Below, piece after piece: positions 1 to 7,281 of a stretch of DNA of 19,193 nucleotides. Origin of the DNA: an uncultured Eubacteriales bacterium (GTDB lineage Bacteria > Bacillota > Clostridia > UMGS1883); assembly GCA_905195005.1 (NCBI GenBank), contig CAJJUC010000023.1:1-19193 (forward strand), given 5' to 3'. Within the stretch, counting starts at the first letter, position 1, and every line of letters begins with the position of its first letter. A program made the translations under genes and the position numbers. Under the pieces are notes generated by a model. The model searched no databases, was not told the origin of the DNA, and was given only the letters and a program-made list of their open reading frames with translations.

Positions 1-652
1 CAAATATGCCGCTCTTGCTGCCGTCACCTGTCGCCGCCATGCCGCCGTACAGCTGAAACCACTCAATCCAGCGGATAATATCAAAGCTTCTTGAAAACGA
101 GAACTGTTCACCGTTTACGTAAATATTCGATGTCTGAGCATTGCAGTCAAGCTCCAGTGCAACTCTCAGCCATTCGTCTTTATTGCAGTTTATTCCTGTG
201 TTCGCTCCTCCAACGTATACCTTGCCGTTGCTTACCGACAGCGGAGTGATTGTTTCGACTCTCAGATTGTTGTTTGACGGGTGGCAGTGAGTTTTAACCG
301 AAAAGCTCATTGCATCCGCGTCGCCGCTGTACAGCATGGAAAATTCATATGTAATTTTAGTGTATTTCCCCACTGTGCTGCCGTAATCGGCGAACCGCAT
401 AACCTGAAATGCTCCCTGCGCAGAATCGTTCACGTTCAGGCAGGCTGAATAATCATCGGCGCTCTTTCCGCCGAGACCTGCTCTGAAATCCTGCGTGTAA
501 GAGGAGTTATTCTTCACAATTGTAGCATCAAACGTCTGCGAATTATAGTTCTGCGAATAAACGTCCGCCGCAATTGCGCCGATTTGGAGCATGCCCACAA
601 GCATTATAACTGCCGTAAGCAGGCTCACTGCTTTTGAAAAATGTTTTTTCAT
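1..652 (-). CDS. Exported LamG-like domain protein, N-terminal part only
   Basis: This is an open reading frame that runs off the left edge of the window, so only the first 217 residues are visible. It starts with ATG at 652-650 behind an AAGGAG ribosome binding site at 661-666. A signal peptide covers about residues 1-29 (MKKHFSK, then a hydrophobic stretch ending IGAIAA). The remainder reads as a concanavalin/LamG-like jelly roll. It closely parallels the first LamG-like domain of the neighbouring lyase: LYSGDAD here against LYGGDAD there, and NTGINCNKDEWL against NDTGIKCGKDEWL, followed by an IYVNG/IYING strand. It lies 43 bp downstream of that lyase gene and is probably the next gene of the same operon. 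What follows the LamG-like domain is unknown; it could be a third lyase or a binding protein. The export signal and fold family are fairly safe, but the function is not. Confidence 0.8.
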   Translation of the reverse strand, partial: MKKHFSKAVSLLTAVIMLVGMLQIGAIAADVYSQNYNSQTFDATIVKNNSSYTQDFRAGLGGKSADDYSACLNVNDSAQGAFQVMRFADYGSTVGKYTKITYEFSMLYSGDADAMSFSVKTHCHPSNNNLRVETITPLSVSNGKVYVGGANTGINCNKDEWLRVALELDCNAQTSNIYVNGEQFSFSRSFDIIRWIEWFQLYGGMAATGDGSKSGIF

Positions 653-695
653 TTTGTTTGCTCCTTTATCTATAATTTTTTTAATTTAATTCTGT

Positions 696-3600
696 TCACC
701 ATTCGCTTATGGGCGAAGTATCAACCGCGGTTTCGCTGCCCGATTCTCCGACAAGCGCCATTTTAACCGTTATGCTTACATCTCCGCTTGCCTTTTCCGT
801 GTGCAGGGAAAGCTTTGTCACACCCGTGTTTTCCGTCATGTTAAACTTTGGCGATGTCGGAAGCGATTCCGCTTTTTCCGCCGTAAGCGTGCAGCCGGGT
901 GCATTTGTTAAAATCCGCACCTTAAGCTTTTTCCCGTTTTTCGTGATAAGCGCAGTTTCATTATCGATGATTTCAATTGCCCCGTCCGTGTGCATAAACC
1001 AGTAAAGCTTTGTGCTGCCCTTGAGAGAGATTTCATCGCGAACCGTCAGCGTGCGCATATTGTCGGTCATTCTGAAGCCGCGGCGGTACGAGCTTGCGTT
1101 TGCGGCATATGCCGCCGACAGGTCTACCGTGGAATAAACGCTGTCAGTCCGCGTTATCGGTTCGCTTGCCTTTGAAACGGAATAAAGATCCATCTCGGGC
1201 TTTATTCCCGGATTAAGAACAACGCAGTTGTGCCCCTCGGCGCGTGCTCTGTAAAACTCCCTCACGCTGTAGCCTGCGTTAATCGCAGGATTGTCTGCGG
1301 CGTACCTCAGCGGATCTTTCCCGAGGTCGATTGCCCAGCGTTCGCCGCCGATTGCATAAACAAACGTGCCTGCGTCAATATGGTCATGGGCGCCGCTCAA
1401 GGTTCCGCCGTGGAACGACAGCCATGAGGCGTTTTCATCATTCCAGCCCTCACGCATGGAAACAAGCTCCGTTTCGCGGAAATATGAAATATTGTCAAAC
1501 CTGATTTCCGCCGTTTCGTCCGAAAGCGATGTGTCGTACCAGATTAAATCCTGAACGAGCGGTTCAATATCATACTTATCCATCTGCGTTCTGCGGTAAC
1601 GCATAAGCTCGCTGTCACCGTACACGGATGCAAGGAAGAACTGACCCTCGCTCTGAACATTTTCACTGTCGGCGTCGTGGAAGTTATCGGGAAGTCCGTC
1701 GGGTCCCATCATATAACACTGAAAATATCCGTACCTGTCAAGTCCGCGGTAATTTTCCGCAAAGCCCTCATCCATCGCGATTCTGTAACACGACATGAAT
1801 TTTGCCATGTGCCCGAGCATGTATGCCCAGTATCCGATGCCCTCGTGCCATGCTCCGTCGGGTGCAAGCCTATACCATGTGTATTCCATGGCGCGCAGCG
1901 CATAATTAAGCGTTTGCATACATTCGTCGGTGTTATATTCCGCCGTTGCGAGAATTGCGTTCGCAACTCCCCCGTTTGCAATTATGCCCCAGTTGGTTTC
2001 CGTGTTGACCCAGAAATCGTCAAACGGCGCTTTTCCGTCATATGCAAGGCGCGCCCGGTTTACGGAAAGCTGCTGAATTTTTTCGGCATATGTCTGCCGC
2101 TGCTCCGCCGAAAGGTATTTGTAAAGCCAATCGTACCCGAGCGCAGCCGCCGTTGCAAGCGTTGAAGTTTCAAGGAACTGATCGGGCGTCCAGTCGGGGA
2201 ACGAAAGAACTGCGTCCATTTCCTTGACTGCACGGTTTGCATAAGCTGACTGCCCTGTTATAAGATACAAAAAGCTGAGCGTTTCAATCCTGTCCGATGC
2301 GGAAACGGCTGTGTTTCTCAAACTGCCGTTTACAAGACGATATGTGTACGGCGTTGTTGAAAGCATCGCATCTCCGCGCGCTTTGAGCTTTTGATACCAT
2401 TTTTTTATATATGTGTTTGTTTTTCTCGCATTCTTGATCCTTGTCACATCGTCCTTTGTTACCATCAGCCGCGGATGCCGCGATAAGCCTCCGCCGGCGG
2501 CAAGCTGCGTTTTAAGCTGCTGCGGCGTTTTTCTGTCGAAAAACAGATAAAGATTTGCCGCTTTAAGGCGCGCGTCGCCGTTTGAAATTCCGCTGCCGAT
2601 AATAAACATTCCGTGACCGTCGTTTACAAACGTATTCGGAAACATTGCGCGTCCGTACCTGTCGGCAGGAATATATACAATGCCGTCATGTATTTCGGGT
2701 GCGGCGCTTACGACAATCACTCTGCCGCTCGGAAGCGTCAGCATTCTGCTGCCCACATTGAACACCGAGCCGTCCTCAACCGTTATTTTTCCGTCCGAAA
2801 CTGTTACGGTCTTATCAAAAAGCCATTCAAAAACCTCTTTCGGCAGCAGCGATTCATCGCCGTAATTTATACATTCCTTTGCAAGCGTTTTTTTCACGCC
2901 GCCGACAGAGTATGTCCCGGCATATGTCTGCACGGCCTTTTTGTCTTTCAGGTATATCTTTGCGGAATCAACAGCGTCAAATCTGTTGAATTGAATCGGC
3001 TCTGCATTTCCTATATCCTTCGGCTCGTTTGCTTCGTAAACTCTGATATTGTCAATGTCAATGCTGCCGCGCTCGCTGCTTTCCGGGCAATAAAGCCTGA
3101 ATTGATTAAGATACGAAAATTCCTTGTTCGGAAGCGCCTTGCTGCCCGCAAGCTTTTCTCCGTCAAGATAAACGGTATATTTTTTCGCCGTCAGGTCAAT
3201 TGCGGCGCTCACGGTGTGCCACTTTCCGAGGCTCAGGTCAGCGCCCGAAACCTTGCCGCCCGATATGCTTATCAGTCCGCTGTAGATATTGCCTGCCCCC
3301 GAAAGCGCGTCACCGATTATATATTCAAGCGTTTGCGAGGAACCGTTAATCCGCACATCCGCGCTTATTACAACGTTTTGCGCGGTTCTCCCCGTTTCGG
3401 CATACACATAAAGCGAATTATCGCTTGTTTTCGTCATCTTCACGAAACCGTTCTCATCCTCGCTTGCATATGCAATTGAGTTGGAATTTGAATTGACAAA
3501 AAACGTCATATCATCCTTGCTGCCGATGCGGTAGTTGCAATAAACATCGCCCGAAAAAGCAGGCGCTTTTACAAAACGCTCCGCACTGCCGTTCGGATGC

Positions 3601-4604
3601 ATTGTTTGCAGCGATTCGATAAACGAAACCCGCACTTCCGAATTATCGTTTTCAGCGGTGTGTGAAACTGCAAACTCCGTTGAACCGGCATAGGTTCTGA
3701 CATCGTATTTTATATCCGAAAGCTCGTCTCCGTTATAAACCGCCGCAAGAAGTGCGCCCTGCGTGCCGCTTTTCCCGAATGCCGCTGTTTTTGCACTTAA
3801 AACATCGCCCGATTGCGCAAAACGTTCGGAAACGCTTTCGTTGACGCGCATCTCGATTCCGTCCGAAATATAACCGCCGTGCGCCATTGCTTCATACTCG
3901 CCCTCGTAGATTGCAACATCGTCAAGCGCAATATAACCTTTCCCCATGCTGCCCTCATTAAAGTATGCCATTGCCTGCGTCCATCGGTTGCCGTAAATTG
4001 CGTGCCCCGATGAAAGACCTGTTTCAATAAGCCTGCCGTTTATATAAATTTTCAGCAGCGATATGTTTTCCTTGTGCTCTTCAACAGCGATATGCAGCCA
4101 TTCATCCTTGCCGCATTTTATCCCCGTGTCGTTTCCGAGAACATAAACCGCTCCGTCCTTTATCTCCGCAATCGTATAAACGGCAATATGACTTTTGTCG
4201 TTAAACGCATATGTATACATGCAGCAGGACAGGCGCGCACCGTCCGCGTCACCGCCGTAAAGCAGCGACGCTTCGAGTGTTCTCGCATTATCTGAGTTCC
4301 ACCGGGAGGTATAGTAAGGCACTTCAAACGCCGCTTTTTGTTCGCCGCTTTGAGGCTCGGCAACGGGGGCGGTCAGCTTCATTGAACTGTCATTATAAGC
4401 CTTTCCGCCCATTCCTTTTTCAAATGTCACGGGGTACGCTGCGCCGTCCGCAACAGCGAACGGACTTGCCTGCTCCTCCTCGGAGTCAAAGCTGCTGATA
4501 TATGAAACCGCCGCGCCGTCAGCATATGACGGAAGCACGAAAAATGCCGAAAGCATACAAAGCAGGGTAAACGCCGCAATTATTCGTTTATCCGTTTTTT
4601 TCAA
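696..4604 (-). CDS. Secreted heparinase II/III-like polysaccharide lyase with LamG-like modules
   Basis: This is a 1302-residue exported enzyme predicted to cut an acidic polysaccharide by beta-elimination outside the cell. The order is: signal peptide (1-28), LamG-like jelly roll (about 32-236), a beta domain (243-345), second LamG-like domain (365-525), a copper-amine-oxidase-N-like domain (545-670), then an alpha/alpha toroid and beta-sandwich lyase (from HPRLMVT at 710 to about 1180) and a short beta tail. Candidate catalytic residues, aligned by eye, are Asn871 (TNWGII), Tyr925 (HEGIGYW) and His1073 (GAHDH). Their spacing of 54 and 148 residues is close to that recalled for heparinase II His202, Tyr257 and His406. 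Predicted zinc ligands are His1075, Asp1093 (AIDLG) and His1125 (EGHNCVV), all present. The likely start is TTG at 4604, because AAAGGAG lies 8 nt before it; an ATG at 4634 would overlap the preceding gene and has no such site. It is a paralogue of the lyase at 7282-11604 but ends at SPISEW, without that protein's C-terminal modules. The substrate is unknown. Confidence 0.85.
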   Translation of the reverse strand: MKKTDKRIIAAFTLLCMLSAFFVLPSYADGAAVSYISSFDSEEEQASPFAVADGAAYPVTFEKGMGGKAYNDSSMKLTAPVAEPQSGEQKAAFEVPYYTSRWNSDNARTLEASLLYGGDADGARLSCCMYTYAFNDKSHIAVYTIAEIKDGAVYVLGNDTGIKCGKDEWLHIAVEEHKENISLLKIYINGRLIETGLSSGHAIYGNRWTQAMAYFNEGSMGKGYIALDDVAIYEGEYEAMAHGGYISDGIEMRVNESVSERFAQSGDVLSAKTAAFGKSGTQGALLAAVYNGDELSDIKYDVRTYAGSTEFAVSHTAENDNSEVRVSFIESLQTMHPNGSAERFVKAPAFSGDVYCNYRIGSKDDMTFFVNSNSNSIAYASEDENGFVKMTKTSDNSLYVYAETGRTAQNVVISADVRINGSSQTLEYIIGDALSGAGNIYSGLISISGGKVSGADLSLGKWHTVSAAIDLTAKKYTVYLDGEKLAGSKALPNKEFSYLNQFRLYCPESSERGSIDIDNIRVYEANEPKDIGNAEPIQFNRFDAVDSAKIYLKDKKAVQTYAGTYSVGGVKKTLAKECINYGDESLLPKEVFEWLFDKTVTVSDGKITVEDGSVFNVGSRMLTLPSGRVIVVSAAPEIHDGIVYIPADRYGRAMFPNTFVNDGHGMFIIGSGISNGDARLKAANLYLFFDRKTPQQLKTQLAAGGGLSRHPRLMVTKDDVTRIKNARKTNTYIKKWYQKLKARGDAMLSTTPYTYRLVNGSLRNTAVSASDRIETLSFLYLITGQSAYANRAVKEMDAVLSFPDWTPDQFLETSTLATAAALGYDWLYKYLSAEQRQTYAEKIQQLSVNRARLAYDGKAPFDDFWVNTETNWGIIANGGVANAILATAEYNTDECMQTLNYALRAMEYTWYRLAPDGAWHEGIGYWAYMLGHMAKFMSCYRIAMDEGFAENYRGLDRYGYFQCYMMGPDGLPDNFHDADSENVQSEGQFFLASVYGDSELMRYRRTQMDKYDIEPLVQDLIWYDTSLSDETAEIRFDNISYFRETELVSMREGWNDENASWLSFHGGTLSGAHDHIDAGTFVYAIGGERWAIDLGKDPLRYAADNPAINAGYSVREFYRARAEGHNCVVLNPGIKPEMDLYSVSKASEPITRTDSVYSTVDLSAAYAANASSYRRGFRMTDNMRTLTVRDEISLKGSTKLYWFMHTDGAIEIIDNETALITKNGKKLKVRILTNAPGCTLTAEKAESLPTSPKFNMTENTGVTKLSLHTEKASGDVSITVKMALVGESGSETAVDTSPISEW

Positions 4605-4612
4605 CGGAATCA

Positions 4613-4619
4613 CTCCTTT
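4613..4619 (-). promoter_or_regulatory. Ribosome binding site that decides a TTG start
   Basis: AAAGGAG on the minus strand lies 8 nt before TTG at 4604-4602, and the protein from that TTG begins as a normal signal peptide (KKTDKRI followed by a hydrophobic core). The site overlaps the TAA stop of the preceding gene at 4620-4618. The longer reading from ATG at 4634 would put ten poorly fitting residues before the signal peptide. Confidence 0.75.
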
Positions 4620-7263
4620 ACTCAGCATAAACATCGGTTATTGCCTGTCCGATGAGTGATTTGCGGAAGTAAAGCTCCGCACGTTCGCCCGATGTACATT
4701 CCAAAGCTCCGATTGAGGTTGTCAGCTCCCTGCCTGCCGGAACAGTGATTTTTCTTACCGTGATGCGCTTTGTTTCCGCTCCCGAAAGCACTGTCAGAAC
4801 AGCATAGCATGACATGCTTTCGCCGGTTGTATTGATCAGCGTTGCATTCGCCTTAACGCTGCCGCCGCTTTTTTCGAGAGCAGCCTTTTTCACATCAAGC
4901 TTATCGTATGAAGCGGAAAAGTTCACAGCCGCTCCGTTTTTAAGAATATTTCCCGATGCGTCCATAACCTTGTTTGTAAGCTCCGCGCGGTACTGATTTT
5001 GTGATTTCAGCTTTTCCTTAAGCGTTATCACAATTGTTTTGCCGTCGCTGCACTTAACGCTTTCGTAATCCATCTGCCGGTCGCCGCAGTAAAGCAAAAC
5101 TGTTTTTTTGCTGATTGATGTTGTGTCAACCATTGAGCTGAGCGCAAGCTTCAGCGCCGCTGCCGACGGAGCTATCTCCATGCAGTCATCCTCATCGTCA
5201 TACCCGATTCCGACAATCTGCACGGGCTGCTCATAGTACCTGATTGAAAGATTGTCGAACACAATTCCCGTTTTATCCGTTTCACCCTGAGGAGAAAGAC
5301 TTATTCTTGTTTCAATATTAATCTGATTAGGTCTTAAACCGCAGTTTTCTGCAACCGCTTCGCCGTCAACCCAAACCGAGAAAACATGGTCGTTCATGTT
5401 CGCAAGTATTCTGAGCTTATGCCATTCCCCAACCTGAAAATTAACTGTCGTTTTGCCGTTTATTCCGCCGACAACAAGCTTGCCGCCCTCAAAGGTGAGC
5501 GGATCGATTATGCTTGAGCCGTCCTTGAAATAAAACGAAACCTTGCTTTTCTCTGAAAGAATAATTGTGTCCATCTCCATCATGAACGACTGCGTTGTGT
5601 TATATGTATTAAAGTAAATCCATGTGTCGCGCGCGCCTTCGCCCTCGCATGCATATTCAACGACAGTTCCGTGTTCGTCACCGTACTCATTGCTTGAACG
5701 AATTGCAGCGCCTTCATCCATAACTCCCTTGTAAAATGCGCCGCCGATAAAGGTGCTGCCGTCGCTTACATAGTCCTCAAAATCGCTTTCAAAAACTATT
5801 TTTTCATTCGACTCACCCGTGACAACAAGGCTTATTTCCAAAACGGCTTTTTCGCCGCTGTCGTCCTCTGCGATGATGCGAAGCAGACTTCTTCCGAGCG
5901 GAGCGCCGCTCAAATCAACGCCGAACTCGCCCTCCGAAGATGCTGCGACAAGCTTATCACCGAGATAAACCTCTGTGTTTACAACGGTTCCGTCCGAATC
6001 CGACGCGGATATCCGCACATCGGAAAGCTTGCCAGCCGTTATCGGAACACCGCCTTTCAGACCGTCAGCCGTTATAACGGGAAGCGCGTTTTTCTTAACA
6101 GTGATTGTAATTTTATCCGATTCCGAGCTGCCGCCGAGCGAATCATAAGCTATAAGGAAAATTGTGCAGATTCCTTTTTCGGCGTAAAAATCAAACTCCG
6201 TATCGCCGTAAAATGTTTTCCTGAGCTCATCGTTTACATACATCTCAATTCTGTCTATCCCATTCTGAGAGCTTGCGGCAATGCTGAGCAGCGCCGTTTG
6301 CGAATCAAGAATTTCGGTTTTATCCGCCGCGAGTGTAACCGTCGGCTTTCGATAGTCGGCAGGCGCGGTTTTAAAGCCCGAAAACTTATTTTCCGCCGCT
6401 GTGTTTCCGAAAACATCGTACACCGTGATTGCCTTAATCCCGTAGTCCGTTTCGGGAAGAAATCCTCCGTCGGGAACAATTTTCAAGCCGCCGTCGGTTC
6501 TTTCCGCGGAAAATGCACATTCGCTTCCGTCCGCCGTGAGCAAAAAGTTGTCAGATGCATACGACTGAGGCGCTGCCGCGCCGTTAAAGCTCAAATCAAT
6601 TCCGCTGAGCGAAGCCGCCTCAACAAATTCAGCTCCGTCCGCCGGAACAGCTGCAATATCGGTCGCCGAATCGCCGACCGAAAGATTTTTCAGAATAAAT
6701 TCCGAACCTGCCGTTGCCTCTTTCTTTGTTGTGTAATTTCTGATATAAACCTTCAGCGCTTCAATTTTAAATCCCTTTTTCCATTTTGCTTCAACCGACC
6801 CGTCAAACACCTTTTCGTCATTAAGGTAAACAACCATTGTTTTTGCCGCCGCGTCAATTCCGACCGTCACGCGGTAATCGGTGTTTTCGGAAAGCACAAC
6901 CGATGGAATTTCCGTACCGAGCACCGAAAATTTATTTTCATCGAATGCAACCGTTTCCATTGTAACAAGTGAAGATTCCCTTAAATACAGCTTTCTTTTT
7001 GTGCCGCTGTCAAAGCCTGAAACATTTGCCGTGAAGCTCACGGTTATATGCTTGTTGCCCGAAAAATCAAACGTGCGTTCCGCCGCTGCCGAGCGCGCCG
7101 CATCACCCTCTCCGTAGCAAAGGCGAAGCGTGCCGGATTCAAGCGTTGCCGTTGCAGCATTTTCCGTTGCGGTCAGATTCCACTCCTGCGCGGCGAATGC
7201 CGCACAGGAGATTACAAGCATCAGCGCTGCTGATATAAAGATTGTTTTGATTATTTTGTTCAT
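4618..7263 (-). CDS. Exported multi-domain LamG-like and Ig-like surface protein
   Basis: This is an 881-residue exported protein without a recognisable catalytic domain. The signal peptide is about 1-25, with a likely signal peptidase I site after AAFAA. Modules, judged by eye: LamG-like jelly roll (about 27-195), an SbsA-type Ig-like domain (205-300, opening VPADGAEF and containing the ending PETDYGI and a VYDVFGN strand), two further Ig-like domains (303-393 and 395-480, the second with ASDSDGTV), a second LamG-like domain (490-680, ending FDNLSIRYYE), another SbsA-type Ig-like domain (684-790) and a C-terminal beta domain (795-881). It sits between the two paralogous lyase genes. The start ATG follows GGAGG at 7271-7275, and the preceding gene's stop is 18 bp upstream. 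The likely role is glycan binding or presentation of substrate at the cell surface; that is inference from module types. Cys20 weakly resembles a lipobox, but the AAFAA site fits better. Confidence 0.8.
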   Translation of the reverse strand: MNKIIKTIFISAALMLVISCAAFAAQEWNLTATENAATATLESGTLRLCYGEGDAARSAAAERTFDFSGNKHITVSFTANVSGFDSGTKRKLYLRESSLVTMETVAFDENKFSVLGTEIPSVVLSENTDYRVTVGIDAAAKTMVVYLNDEKVFDGSVEAKWKKGFKIEALKVYIRNYTTKKEATAGSEFILKNLSVGDSATDIAAVPADGAEFVEAASLSGIDLSFNGAAAPQSYASDNFLLTADGSECAFSAERTDGGLKIVPDGGFLPETDYGIKAITVYDVFGNTAAENKFSGFKTAPADYRKPTVTLAADKTEILDSQTALLSIAASSQNGIDRIEMYVNDELRKTFYGDTEFDFYAEKGICTIFLIAYDSLGGSSESDKITITVKKNALPVITADGLKGGVPITAGKLSDVRISASDSDGTVVNTEVYLGDKLVAASSEGEFGVDLSGAPLGRSLLRIIAEDDSGEKAVLEISLVVTGESNEKIVFESDFEDYVSDGSTFIGGAFYKGVMDEGAAIRSSNEYGDEHGTVVEYACEGEGARDTWIYFNTYNTTQSFMMEMDTIILSEKSKVSFYFKDGSSIIDPLTFEGGKLVVGGINGKTTVNFQVGEWHKLRILANMNDHVFSVWVDGEAVAENCGLRPNQINIETRISLSPQGETDKTGIVFDNLSIRYYEQPVQIVGIGYDDEDDCMEIAPSAAALKLALSSMVDTTSISKKTVLLYCGDRQMDYESVKCSDGKTIVITLKEKLKSQNQYRAELTNKVMDASGNILKNGAAVNFSASYDKLDVKKAALEKSGGSVKANATLINTTGESMSCYAVLTVLSGAETKRITVRKITVPAGRELTTSIGALECTSGERAELYFRKSLIGQAITDVYAE

Positions 7264-7270
7264 TGCAGAT

Positions 7271-7275
7271 CCTCC
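7271..7275 (-). promoter_or_regulatory. Ribosome binding site of the LamG/Ig-like protein gene
   Basis: GGAGG on the minus strand lies 7 nt before the ATG at 7263-7261, inside the short gap after the lyase stop codon at 7284-7282. It supports that ATG as the start. Confidence 0.65.
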
Positions 7276-7281
7276 GCTTCC

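Noticed and set aside
653..695. Terminator between the lyase gene and the left-edge gene
   Set aside because: The gap is AT-rich but shows no stem, and a good ribosome binding site follows, so read-through is more likely.
2613..3479. Open plus-strand frame of 288 codons opposite the lyase gene
   Set aside because: It is antisense to a well-supported lyase, has no ribosome binding site or recognisable domain, and its composition (rich in Arg, Cys, Val and Ala) is typical of a frame opposite a coding strand.
4605..4634. ATG start ten codons upstream for the 696-4604 lyase
   Set aside because: It overlaps the end of the preceding gene, lacks a ribosome binding site, and puts residues MFMLSKGVIP before an otherwise normal signal peptide; the TTG with AAAGGAG fits better.
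6298..6972. Open plus-strand frame of 224 codons opposite the LamG/Ig-like gene
   Set aside because: It lies opposite clear Ig-like and LamG-like coding sequence, and the product is an Arg- and Cys-rich string with no motif.
7204..7206. Lipoprotein cysteine (Cys20) in the LamG/Ig-like protein
   Set aside because: VISC is a poor lipobox, and a good signal peptidase I site (AAFAA) follows it; I treat it as a secreted protein.
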